In this document: positions 35,896 to 47,539 of the stretch, in pieces
Position numbering within the stretch: the stretch's first letter is position 1
Layout of the letters: the number at the start of each line of letters is the position of its first letter
From: Liolophura sinensis
Lineage: Eukaryota > Mollusca > Polyplacophora > Chitonida > Chitonidae
Direction: 5' to 3'
Assembly: GCF_032854445.1 (NCBI RefSeq)
Contig: NC_088302.1
Span: 10,409,338-10,473,337, forward strand
Length of the DNA stretch: 64,000 bases
The notes under the pieces: generated by a model
Databases searched by the model: none
What the model saw: the letters and a program-made list of their open reading frames with translations, nothing else
What the model was told of the DNA's origin: nothing
Made by a program: the position numbers and the translations under genes

Positions 35896-36596
35896 AACTC
35901 GCCCATCCAAACATTCGTTGGTAACATACTATAATACGGGAAATGAAGTGAGACAAATCCAAAGCATGGAGGATACTGTACAATAACTACATCGCTGCAT
36001 TCTTTTACCTGATTGTTGTTATGCCAAAGTGATATAGAGAGCGTATGTTTTGTTATATTTTAAGCATTTACATGAAGTTATAGTAAAACCCTACCTGAGA
36101 TAAACTGACAAGAGGTTGGATTTCACCGTTTAGGAGTGAGCATTCGCCAACTGTCACACTGTCGTTAGTGTTCTAGTTTACTCTCCAGGGTGTAGTCTTT
36201 TTGCATTACACATAAAGGGTGGAGTGCGGGAGTTCTTGCAAAGATCGAAACGGAGTACGTCCATTCACACGATGGTATGAAGGAAACTGTGTCTACAAGT
36301 AAACTGTTTTCAAATCACAAGGCTGCTCGTGCACTAAATTCTATATATCATTCGCACACTGTCAGGCTAATGAATTATTTATCACTGTGCAGATCAGATG
36401 AATCTACCATTAGCTGGAGATTAATGATCTTATAGACAGGCGATTTAATCTTCAAAGCTCCCTAATTCAATGCTTCGGATCCCACACTTGTACAGAAATA
36501 CCACGAACTGAGATGATATCTTTATTTCCCGGCTAGATCAAAACTTCCATTCCACATTTGTATACAACTCCACAGCTTCAGTTGAGATGATATCCA

Positions 36597-36702
36597 GGGA
36601 CCCGTTCTACGAAGCAGTCGCAGACTTCCAGACAACATGCGGTAAACAGATACGTCACCATGGCAATTCCGCTTTAAGCAGCAGCTTAGTAAAACGGGAC
36701 AA
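36597..36702. mobile_element. Fold-back MITE, copy 1
   Basis: The left end GGGACCCGTTCTACGAAGC and the right end GCTTAGTAAAACGGGAC are inverted repeats of each other with a few mismatches, about 105 bp overall. Inside lies CGTCACCATGGCAA. It is related to the element at 38337-38471. Confidence 0.65.
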
Positions 36703-36709
36703 TGAAAGC

Positions 36710-37870
36710 CATACCAATGCTTTCGATTCAACACTTGTATATTTGATAACATCTTTAACTGATATATATAATGTATATCTCTACGATATACATTATTGCC
36801 GAAGTGGCGTTCAGCCATATTCATTCATTCAGCTGGGATGATATTGTCATCTCCTGACCAAATCAGCTCCTACATTTAAACACTATAGAGTATCTTCAAC
36901 TCAGTTGATGTTCTCATATGTTGAAGAAATCAAAGTTTAAGTTACAAGTAGACATCTTCAACTTGTATGCAAATAGACACCCGTTCCCGGACGACAGGCT
37001 CGTTTTCTCACAAACAACAAATCTAAAGTATGTATGATACAGGACCACGTGCATGGTGTACATCAGAGGAAAGTTGTGGACAGATTTCACTTAAATATTA
37101 AGATCTCCAGAACAAATCATCCCTCATCCCTATGCGATGAATGTGATGACAATAAAGCATTTTGAGTAACATACATATTTTCTCCTTAAATATAATTCTG
37201 TCTAGCCATGGTGTTAGGGAGTGTGTTATTTTCATTTACATGAACAGTTGAAATAAAGTCCTAAATTGACAAAGAGGCCGTATTCTACCGGTTACGTGTG
37301 AGCTTGTGCCAACTATCACACTCAGCGATATTGCTCTGGTTTTTCTCTCTGTGATTAATCTTTCTATACCACTTCAGCTACAGTTATTGACATATACTTT
37401 CTATTTGAATTGAAATCATTGTACAATGCGCTGGATCAATTACCTGCCAGAGGGCAGGGAGAGTAGAGCAATGGCTTGTCCTAGAATTGATCTTAGTGTG
37501 TAGAAATCGTGTTCGGATATCGAGCACAACCAAAAAACCTCCATCAGCTGGAATGATTTACGTCAAAGCACACCTGAAGTAGAGCGCAAAATTAGAACCA
37601 AATAATTCCCTATATAAATAGGACTAAATCGAGATAAATTTTATTCGATTTGGATTTAATCTTCATATATGACAGCTAAGCCTGTATAATTAAGAATGAG
37701 GGTGCAAAAATGGTGAATTATATAGAACACAATAGGATTACAGTGGGCTAAGCTCAGATGGTAAAGAGCGTTTTCCAATGAATACACAGTTTGGCTCAGC
37801 CTACAATCGACAAACATACCCCAAGATCAGTCAGTTTATCACCTAACTACAGTTACCTCTCAAATTCGTA
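36710..37870. other. Non-coding stretch
   Basis: No gene or known repeat is seen except a faint tRNA-like head (AGCTCAGATGGTAAAGAGCG) at 37750-37769 without a SINE body. Confidence 0.4.
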
Positions 37871-37877
37871 TAAAATA

Positions 37878-38115
37878 AACGGATACAGAACGGAGAGTAA
37901 AACCAGAGGAGCGACGACAGCGTGATAGCTGGCAAATGATCACAGGTGACCGGTGAAATAAGTCCTCTTGTCACTTTACCTCAGTCAAGGTTTCATTTCA
38001 CCTTTTTATACAAATGCTTAAATAGGATCAACATATACGTACCCTATAGCGTCATGGCTTAAGCAGAATTAGCTAAAAAAATTTCCAGTGATGTTAATTG
38101 CAAACCGCACTGGAG
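37878..38115. repeat. Interspersed repeat R1, copy 4
   Basis: It shares CGTGATAGCTGGCAAATGAT, GGTGACCGGTGAAATA and GGCTTAAGCAGAATTAGC with the other R1 blocks. Confidence 0.65.
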
Positions 38116-38336
38116 TAGAATTAATACCCTCCATTTCTCCTTTGGGGAAAGTTTTCACAAAATACTGACAGATATGACAGCTATTGGAACACAGACAGCA
38201 CTTCATGAGTCTAAACTACAGTCAGTAGGAAATATTCCCTAACGTATAATTGCGTGGGGCGGGTGGTGTGCAGCCAGGAATTCTACTTATAAGCTGTAAT
38301 ATAGATAATACACATACTGCATGACTGTGGTTATTA

Positions 38337-38471
38337 GGCCTGGACTCTGTTTCACAAAGCGCATGTAGCGCTACGTTCACGTAACTGCCATGGCGACGTA
38401 ATACCTGCAATACTGGTCGCCATGAAAGTTACGTGCACGTAACGTTACGTGCGCTTTGTGAAACGGGCCCC
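38337..38471. mobile_element. Fold-back MITE, copy 2 (GGGGCCCGTTTCACAAAGC ends)
   Basis: Left TGTTTCACAAAGCGC and right GCGCTTTGTGAAACGGGCCC form a long inverted repeat. Inner arms (CGTAAC, CATGGCGAC) extend it to nearly the whole 135 bp. The ends are GG..C and GGGCCCC next to TA/ATAA. No coding capacity. Confidence 0.75.
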
Positions 38472-39590
38472 ATAAGAGGTACATGTATCCCTACAGGGTT
38501 GTGTTTGTTATTGCTAGGGAGTACAATCTTCAACATACCGGTGCGACTGTGTGAGTGGAGAATGCACGTGTTGTGAAAGAAACCAAGGGAGATTTGTTTG
38601 GCGTCCTAGCTTGTACAATCTTCAAAGGGTAACTGAGATACATATTTTGTTATTGACTTATATTCTTCCATGGTACACGATTTGAATATTGATTTCACTG
38701 AATCGCCTAGAATATATCTTGTGTCTTTCCAACATCATTGGAAACTGTTGACTGCGTCTCTTTAAATCATATTTGTGTACTTAATATACTTTCTGCGCTC
38801 TTTGGGGATTTGTGCTATACGTCGTTTTGGGAATTGGTTTTGCGATTACTGACCTGGAACGTCCTCATTCGTTGACAGTTGGTATACGAATGTCTCTTTC
38901 GACGCACAAATTTAAGCAAAATCTGTTGGAGCGGCTTGAGCATTACACAGATAATGCTTGTTGTGGGATTGATCAGCTCGAGAGATACGATCAAGCTGAA
39001 CACAGCTTGTTAGGAGCTTGCACCAGATGTTTTATTATTTACAACAATAAAAATAGTGTGCCTGCTCAACTGACCACAGGAATACAAGAGCCACTCAGAC
39101 AGGTATAATAAAGACAGATATGTCCTGATGCACCGAAACAGATAAGACAGGTAGCAGCTAACTTAATATCATTTTGTTGAACATTAAGTTTAGTGAAAAT
39201 GAAGTATTTTGTGTCAGAACACCAATTTCACGGAGGAGAGCGAAGAAATAAACATCTGTACATGGAGCATCTGCACAAACCACCAAAGAACTGGGAAAGT
39301 ATATAAAACATGAAATTATGACCGATTCATACAGAAGCAGCCAACAGTTATCAATGGTACTGGGAAAACGCAAAAAATGTTCTAGGCAAATGAAGTTTCT
39401 ATAAATATTAAAGAGAACAAACTGGGCCACCGCACCGCAAGAACAGTTTTAATCACACTGAATGAGGAAAGAGTTACAACTGGTCATTAACACATCATAC
39501 AACGGGTTATAATGAAATGAGTTATCATGAAATGAATTATCATGAAAGAGGGTAAATTGAGCCATTCATATAATTTTACCATTGCAGCTA
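38472..39590. other. Non-coding stretch
   Basis: It includes an R2-related block at about 39130-39420. An open frame at 38812-39108 has no recognised motif or splice sites. Confidence 0.4.
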
Positions 39591-39599
39591 TACATTACG

Positions 39600-41515
39600 A
39601 ATCAGCATTACTGCAGAATACAAAGTTGGTAGTTCAACTGGGAATGGAGTATGTCTCCATTAGAGTGAGCCATGATGATGTGGAGTAAGTAAATCTCCAT
39701 TACAGGGGACATATTGGATCAACACTACGGTGATCATTAAGGCAGACAGATTTCGTGGGCTCAGTAAATCTCCATAACAAGGGACATAATGCATCCGCAT
39801 TACGGTGGTCATTAAAGGAGATGTGAGTGAGCCATCATGACACGGTGGTTAGTAAATCGCTATTACATTCTGGATCAACATTACAGCCACCATCAAAGCA
39901 GACAGAGTGAGCCATCATCATGTGTGTGTCAGTAAATCTCCATTACATACTGGATCAACATTACGGTCACCATTAATGTAGACAGAGTGAGCCATCATGA
40001 CGTGGTAGGTCAGTAAATCTCCATGACATTATGGATCAACATTACGGCCCCATCAAAGCAGACAGAATGAGCCATCATCACGAGTGTGTCAGTAAATCTA
40101 CATTACATACTGGATCAACATTACGGTCACCATTAATGTAGACAGAGTGAGCCATCATGACGTGGTAGGTCAGTAAATCTCCATGACATTATGGATCAAC
40201 ATTACGGCCCCATCAAAGCAGACAGAATGAGAGATCATCACGAGTGTGTCAGTAAATCTACATTACATACTGGATCAACATTACGGCCACTATTAAAGCA
40301 GATAGAGTGAGCCATCATGACGTGTGTGTCAGGAAATCTCCACTACATTCTGGATTAACATTACAGTCACCATCAAAGCAGACAGAGTGAGCCATCATCA
40401 TGTGTGTGTCAGTAAATCTCCATTACATACTGGATCAACATTACGGTCACCATTAATGTAGACAGAGTGAGCCATCATGACGTGGTAGGTCAGTAAATCT
40501 CCATGACATTATGGATCAACATTACGGCCCCATCAAAGCAGACAGAATGAGCCATCATCACGAGTGTGTCAGTAAATCTACATTACATACTGGATCAACA
40601 TTACGGTCACCATTAATGTAGACAGAGTGAGCCATCATGACGTGGTAGGTCAGTAAATCTCCATGACATTATGGATCAACATTACGGCCCCATCAAAGCA
40701 GACAGAATGAGCCATCATCACGAGTGTGTCAGTAAATCTCCACTACATTCTGGATCAACATTACAGTCACCGTTAATGTAGATAGAGTGAGCCATCATGA
40801 CGTGGGAGGTCTGTAAATCTCCATTACACTCTGGATCAACATTACCATCATCATTAATGTAGACAGAGTGAGCCATCATGACGTGAGAGGTGAGCAAATC
40901 TCCATTACACTCTGGATCAACATTACAGTCACCGTTAAAGCAGATAGAGTGAGCCATCATGACGTGGGAGGTCAGTAAATCTCCATTACACTCTGGATCA
41001 ACATTACCGTCATCATTAATGTAGGCAGAGTGAGCCATCATGGCGTGAGAGGTGAGCAAATCTCCATTAGGCCTACACTCTGGATCAACATTACCGTCAT
41101 CATTAATGTAGACAGAGTGAGCCATCATGGCGTGAGAGGTGAGCAAATCCCCATTACAGGTGGTAGATAGGATCAATGCTACGGTCACCATTAAGGCAGA
41201 CAGAACGAGCCATAATGAAGTGGGGGTTAATAAATCTCCATTACAATGGACACACTGGATCAACATTACAGTCCCCATAAGGGAGACAGAGTGAACAACC
41301 ATGACCTGGGGGTCTGTAAATCTCCATTACAGGGGACATACTGGATCCACCTTACGGTGTTAACCGAGATAGTGAACCATCATGATGTGTGGGTCAGTGA
41401 ATCTCCATTACAACGGGCATACTGGATTAACACTACGGTGACAGTTAAGGAACACAGAGTGAGCCATCACGACGTGGTGGGTCAGTAAATCTCCAGTGAA
41501 GAGGATATACTGGTC
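39600..41515. repeat. 81-bp minisatellite with 160-bp dimers and ~480-bp blocks
   Basis: About 23 units of GTCAGTAAATCTCCATTACA, TACTGGATCAACATTACGG and GAGTGAGCCATCATGACG. Units alternate 79 and 81 bp between 39990 and 40740, so a 160-bp dimer repeats, and a stretch from about 39900 is copied near 40380. Outer units are more diverged. A 194-codon frame on the minus strand (40718-41302) follows from the 27-codon unit. Confidence 0.92.
40718..41302 (-). other. 194-codon open frame of 27-residue repeats, probably a by-product
   Basis: The frame translates to about seven copies of a unit containing GDLLTSHVMMAHSVYIN and ending in DPEC. As 81 is divisible by three, an array without stops in one frame stays open automatically. 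There is no signal peptide, no splice context and no known domain. It would count as a gene only with transcript evidence. Confidence 0.25.
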
Positions 41516-42800
41516 AGCCGTTACGGGAATCATAACATTATAGGAAATACAGTGAGTAATGGGGTCATACATGAGAACGACAGTGTAAGTCACCAGTATG
41601 GAAGAAAAACTACATGATCATTATCGTAGAAAGTCATTATTGCGAATCACTGCGATTACGTGAGAGAATTTAGTTCTAAATCACAATTTTAGTGGACAGA
41701 ATAAACCTTCAAAACGAAACATTCGCCATTTTACTATAACGGAAATGTATATGCATGAGAAGTCGCCTTGTAGGTAGACAGAGTCGGTAACATTTATGAA
41801 GCATACAGAATCTGGCATAAAAGCCGCATTAAAAAATCCCAGAACATGCCTATGTATCGTGGAACAAAGACACCAGTAATACAAGTGACATAAGCAGTCC
41901 GAATAACATGGGTAGTAAACTGCCACATCGGTGGTTAGAGAGTCCATTAACCGGTAATAAAGCACTGAATGCACTATCAAAACAGCTGCGAGGGACGACC
42001 TAAATGTCTATTCAAAGGAACAGATTGAAAGCGCACGACCAGGCACGACAGGGGTTCAGAGTATATGAATGGCTGCAATGGCGGACAAAGGTTGGTCACA
42101 GAAGAAACCATGCGAAGCTCGAATTAGTCAATACCTTACCCATAGGCGACAGGCGACTAACGAATAAATTTACAGAAACGTCAGCCTGGAGCTATTCTTG
42201 ACTGTCAGCGAATTGCTGCTTACCTGGCGGTCTTGTCAATTGATGAAGCTCATTAAAACCAGAAGTTCATTTGTTCCTTTGATTAAGACTGTCTGTTACG
42301 CAAGACAGATTCGTTGTGAAGAATATGATTTGTCACACGTATTGATCTTACAATGAAGCAGTATTTGTGTTTGTTGCGCCTCATTTGCACCTTTTTAAGC
42401 TACACTAGAGAGAAAAATTGCCGTGAAGGTATGAAAAGGACATCGACCAGTTAACGATCGATATAACACTAGTGAACACAGTCCTTTGGCAGGAGGAAGG
42501 AAAATACGGTCCTGAGGACTTTGTGTAGGGCGCAAATCAGTTCTTTCAGGTCTGATAAGCAAATATGTAAGCGATCAACTACAGAATATATGAATAAAGC
42601 AATGGCATGGGGAATAAATATAAGTCAGATTGAATGAACGACAAATGAATGAATAGCCCAATCAACTATATCCTCGACAATAAGCAGATATTGGACTTGT
42701 CATGTTTCTGTTCGCCTTGAGTTTCGTAAACAATGTTTTCTTGCTGACATTACATCCTGTTCTCTGTATGGATAAAATCGGTATTGACCCATCAAGCTGT
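41516..42800. other. Non-coding stretch
   Basis: No supported gene, RNA or repeat family is seen. Confidence 0.4.
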
Positions 42801-42807
42801 TGAAGCA

Positions 42808-42950
42808 AAAGAATCAGGATTGTAGACTGTATTGTACCAAATCAGGATTGTAGAATGATGCATTGTAACAATTTAGGATTGTACAGCGCTATATTGTAAC
42901 AAATTAGGATTGCACAGTGCTATATTGTAACAAATTAGGATGTACAATGT
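42808..42950. repeat. Short tandem repeat, ~31-36-bp unit
   Basis: About four copies of ATTAGGATTGTACAGTGCTA plus TATTGTAACAA, ending just before the inverted repeat arm. Confidence 0.75.
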
Positions 42951-42959
42951 TACTACTAA

Positions 42960-43121
42960 AGTGAGTTCGGACCAACTTGTGATCAGTCGCTAGCAGATGA
43001 ACGTGAAATAGCGGAGAGGGAGGCTGCTGTTCCGACCTGTCCCGCGAAGCCCGCTGTACGTCTATACCTGGATACCGGTACCATGGGGAGTTGATGGGAT
43101 AGGCTTTCAGCTTATCGACGC
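42960..43121 (+). repeat. Inverted repeat, left arm (partner 44237-44396)
   Basis: It starts GTGAGTTCGGACCAACTTG and ends CAGCTTATCGAC, and matches the reverse complement of 44237-44396. I count three substitutions in about 160 bp. All three change an amino acid in the one frame open in both arms, which argues against protein coding. Confidence 0.9.
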
Positions 43122-43959
43122 TATTACCACGCAACTCTAAACTCTTGCTTGTTGACATGTGCTAATTATTATGGTGCTGTTAACTGTGATCCAATTTGTA
43201 CACATTACATGTTGTCTGTAAACAATTTAAGCCAGGGTTAAAATTGAGCAACTAAGCCCAACACATCTGTCCAGCGAGCTCAAATATGCAACCCCTCCCT
43301 CTCAGTTGAACTTTTAGTTCTCCCAGCCTTACATGCTCACTCGTCTCGCTTATTTACATGAATTTCATGACTTTGACGACGGGCATAAGAATATTTCTAC
43401 TGTCGCTCATTCGACGTCGATCAGACTTCAGGGTTGGGGTATACTGGGTCCAGTTAAATTATCCTGGGAAAAATATTGCTATTAACTTATGCCTACAGTT
43501 CCTATATTGGAATGATACATGGTTAGAGTATTTGTATAGGCACTGTCTATCACAACACATCATTATGCACACGATGTCTGGGAGTATATATTTTTAACAC
43601 TTGGCCGCAATATAAATATTAGGGAGCAACAGCAGAACAAGCAATCCCTTCAGTCCGCAGCAAAAACATCACAGGTGCTCGCTTGCACCCTATCGGTAAC
43701 AGCTTTGCAAGCCCCACAAGCTATAAATAAGAACTTTAGTAGCCTAGATAGAGGAAATGTTTTAAAGAGTGTATCTAGTGGTATCATAACCTGATGTTAT
43801 TACAGAACAACTTACTAGTTAGAAATACATTAACTATGATAAGCAAGATTTTCAAATATATTCTAAATGCTATGGTAACGATTAACCTGGTTGTTGAATG
43901 AACGGTACTCGTGTACTCAGACGCAACGGGTGTTGCTGCAGAAAACCGAATGAAACCCG

Positions 43960-43960
43960 T

Positions 43961-44052
<92 letters not shown>
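43960..44052. repeat. (TA)n microsatellite
   Basis: About 90 bases of uninterrupted TA dinucleotides, lying between the two inverted arms. It can extrude as a cruciform. Confidence 0.97.
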
Positions 44053-44056
<4 letters not shown>

Positions 44057-44236
44057 CAGGTCTCACGCCTATACCGTGGTCGGTATTAAAAATTTGAATT
44101 CAAAGGCTTGAAAATTGTTATCTTGAATATATTTCTTACCATAGCACAGTCCTGCTTGCCAATTAGCTCTATCTCAGCTGATGATCCTCGTCTGCCGTCA
44201 ATACGTCTCAAGGCGCAAGGTTTATTGGATGTCATG

Positions 44237-44396
44237 TCGATAAGCTGAAAGCCTATCCCAACAACTCCCCATGGTACCGGTATCCAGGTATAGACGTACA
44301 GCGGGCTTCGCGGGACAGGCCGGAACAGCAGCCTCCCTCTCCGCTATTTCACGTTCATCTGCTAGCGACTGATCGCAAGTTGGTCCGAACTCACCC
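44237..44396 (-). repeat. Inverted repeat, right arm
   Basis: It starts GTCGATAAGCTGAAAGCC and ends TTGGTCCGAACTCAC on the plus strand, the reverse complement of the left arm. The plus strand is open without ATG from about 44180 to 44509, but nothing in it is recognised. Confidence 0.9.
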
Positions 44397-44399
44397 GCA

Positions 44400-47300
44400 G
44401 CAATCTCACAACGATGAACGTTGTCGACCGGTACTGCCTCACGACTGCCGCACCTGCGCCTGGTGCTTCCACGGTAGACCGGTTCACGGGGTCACCGATG
44501 GATGGTGCCAGTGAGAACGGCGCATGGTTTTTATGCACTGGCACAGCCGATCTGTAGTTCCCCTCTCTCCTACGTGGCAGTTATTTGCGCTGACATGAGG
44601 GAAGATGGGTATTGACCCAAGGGAACACTATACACACCTGAGAAGCACCCTGATGCTTTAATCCACACCCATGTCAAACTTCCGCTGGTCGGGGCTTGGT
44701 AAGATTAGAGTCAGGCCACTTCGGTAAGCTATGGAATTTTAGATTGAATACCATACACTATATCCCACGTTGAAGGATGAATCAATGGGTATGCACAAAT
44801 CTGTGGAGGAGCGTGTAGCAAAGCGTGTCATATCCCGTTGATGTGGTCGTTACACCCCCACTAACCACATGGCCTAACGATTTCACAGTAGATGGTTTAA
44901 GACCAAACACGACAATGAAAGAAGATTTTTGTTTCAACACAGGTGCCAAGATCAATATACGAATGTTTTTTCCCAAAGCGTAACAGGTTCCCATAGCAAC
45001 TATCACACCGGAGCTAGACTCAAATTATTCCGTCCATTGGTGTTCATTGATTTCCTTAAACGGAATCAAACGCCTTTGTTTTAGCGCGTGCTCCAATATC
45101 TAGTGCCTCGTGCAGTTAATAACACCTACATATTTGCATGTTGGTGCGACAACATCCGGTTTATATTTTTCCGCAGCGCAGCGTCCAACGAAAACACCTG
45201 TTCAGTACGTGACGCATAGAAAGCGATACAGTGCAGGCATATCGCGATACTCTCTTCCACATGACTTCCTGTTTACTTCCAAACGAGCAGACAGCTTATA
45301 ACGCCACGACTCCATTCAACAATAACACTTCTCTCTTAATCCCAGGCTCGATTTCAAAACAGTCCCAAAACAGTTTTATTAAAGGATAAAACATCACCTG
45401 GCTAAAACATTACTGAATCGAAAGCAGCATACTAAAGCTGTCTAAAAAGTATCATACTTTAGTATTTTAGTGAGATTACACCTAATAACATGTAGAGCAA
45501 AATGACAATACGACACCAATGGCTGTTGTGAGTCGAGGCAGCCATCCTGAGAAATTTAACAAATCAAACAAGTTGCTATCAGATTGTGCGGCCTGAGCTG
45601 TGACGTAGCCTTTACCCATTCACTCCGTGCAGTGGCAAATGATCATACAAACCTACAGCCAGACGTCATTTTGAGATCGTACTACAATTTAGTTATGTGT
45701 AGCCGAACGACCATTTCACAAAGTGTTGTGGTGCAGATCTGTATCATTTATGTATCACCGCATACGTCAAATGAGTTGATTTACAAGCGTTGTAATATTC
45801 AACGATGGTATCATAAGTTATGTCAGACAGTAAAATACCGTCTCGGTACAAACCACATTCATCTCCTCAAATTCATTTTTTGTCTGTCATTTTAGAGTTT
45901 AATCAGCAGTTTCTAAAAAACAAATATCAGAGTCACTTCAAAATTCGTCAGGGATGCCGAAGGTTTATGACAATGAGAAGACGGCCTTAATCCGGATAAC
46001 ACTTTAAATTCATTAAAAATCTTATGATATCATTTTTTGTCTGAAATTATTGCTGCTGAAGAAATTAAATTTTGCTCCTTCGTTACATAGGACCGCATAC
46101 AAAGAATGTTTTTTTTTCTGTTTTCTTTTATAAATATACAGTAAAATTATTGAAACACTGTGTTTAAGCCAAGGTTCTTTCTCTAATGCCCGCGATGACG
46201 AGGTCAGTGCTGCTTTTCATCTTCTGCTTTCAGAAGCCATTGGAATTGAGGCATAACATCCAGCGACAGTTAGATCAACCTCAGTGGTACTTAGGTTTAT
46301 TGAGCATGAATCTAGTTGTACAACAATCCTATTGAAATTTTGCAAACATTTAATTGGGGTCGAAATCACGAGCACAACCCCTCCGGAGGCTACGACCTGA
46401 ACAGGAATACGCCGATTGTGGATTTGAAGCTAGGCTATTGAAACAGCGTAATGGAAAAAATATTCCTCCAGTTTGTCCAATTTCCGAGAAATCCATATCT
46501 GTTACTTGGGCCTTGATCGCTGAAGCCCACAACTTTTGTCTATCATAGGCTACTGCTTTGATTATTATCCGGACAATACCTTCGACTTTAGAGAGCTAGA
46601 GTGAACATTAGGTCATCTTGCCCTCGATAATGGAGACGTGCTGAGGCTGTGTCAAGACGAAGTTTCACTAAACCCTTACTGGGTTGAAAAAAATGTTAAC
46701 TAAAGAAAATTTCAATGCCAGTTTAAGATACTTTGAATGGTTGTCTTTCAGTGGACATAAATATTAGTCAAGTGTCTTTCACTTTAACACCGCCAACATT
46801 TCCACCTACCACACACGCACACACACACGCATACACAGCCTCACTCATCCCGATTTTTGTTCGATAATCGCAATAGACAGTTCGTCATTGAGCTTACTAA
46901 GCACCTTCAGCCTTCTTGAAGCAGGGATGCCATCAGTCAATCCCGTGTATAGAGGACAGGTTGCTTACTTGCCTTATAGTCAGAATGTCCTGCTTCCGTT
47001 TGCTTTTAAATAGTAAGCTTGTATCTGAGCAGCTAGCGCACATGTAGAACGTTTAAAATAGCCAGCCGATAGTTCGTTTTATAGCAAGCAAAGTATTCAT
47101 TTCACATGTATGGTCGTCAACTGGTAAAGCAATATTCAATGTCAAATTCCCCAAAACCAGTTTCATTAAAAACTTTGGGTCACAATATCTTATAAATATA
47201 ATATATATAATTTTAACGAAAAATAGACTTCACCCGGAATTAGAAGTAACCAGAAGTTTTCTATGACATCGTAAAGACATACAAATGTAATATCCAATCG

Positions 47301-47530
47301 GTCAAATCAAATACATGTGGTTCACAGGGACCAAAAGGTATCAAATTAACTCAGTTACGCTTTGTGTAAAGTTCATATAAACACACGTGCTGTTAAAACC
47401 AGGCCATTTATATACAACACGCACCCCACACCCCCAAGGTTAGACACACTCATACATACTAACAAAGCATGACGTCATTATGATGGTATGTTGTACCCAA
47501 TATCTCGCATGTTTTGAAGACTTTTTTTAA
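44400..47530. other. Non-coding stretch
   Basis: No supported gene. A short CA-rich microsatellite lies at 46803-46838. Open frames under 105 codons show no motifs. Confidence 0.4.
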
Positions 47531-47539
47531 AGATTTTTA

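Noticed and set aside
42904-43158. Minus-strand frame in the left inverted arm, also open in the right arm
   Set aside because: The three differences between arms are all amino-acid changing, giving no sign of protein constraint. No splice or family support.
43898-44111. Frames with long Ile-Tyr runs
   Set aside because: Direct translation of the (TA)n microsatellite.
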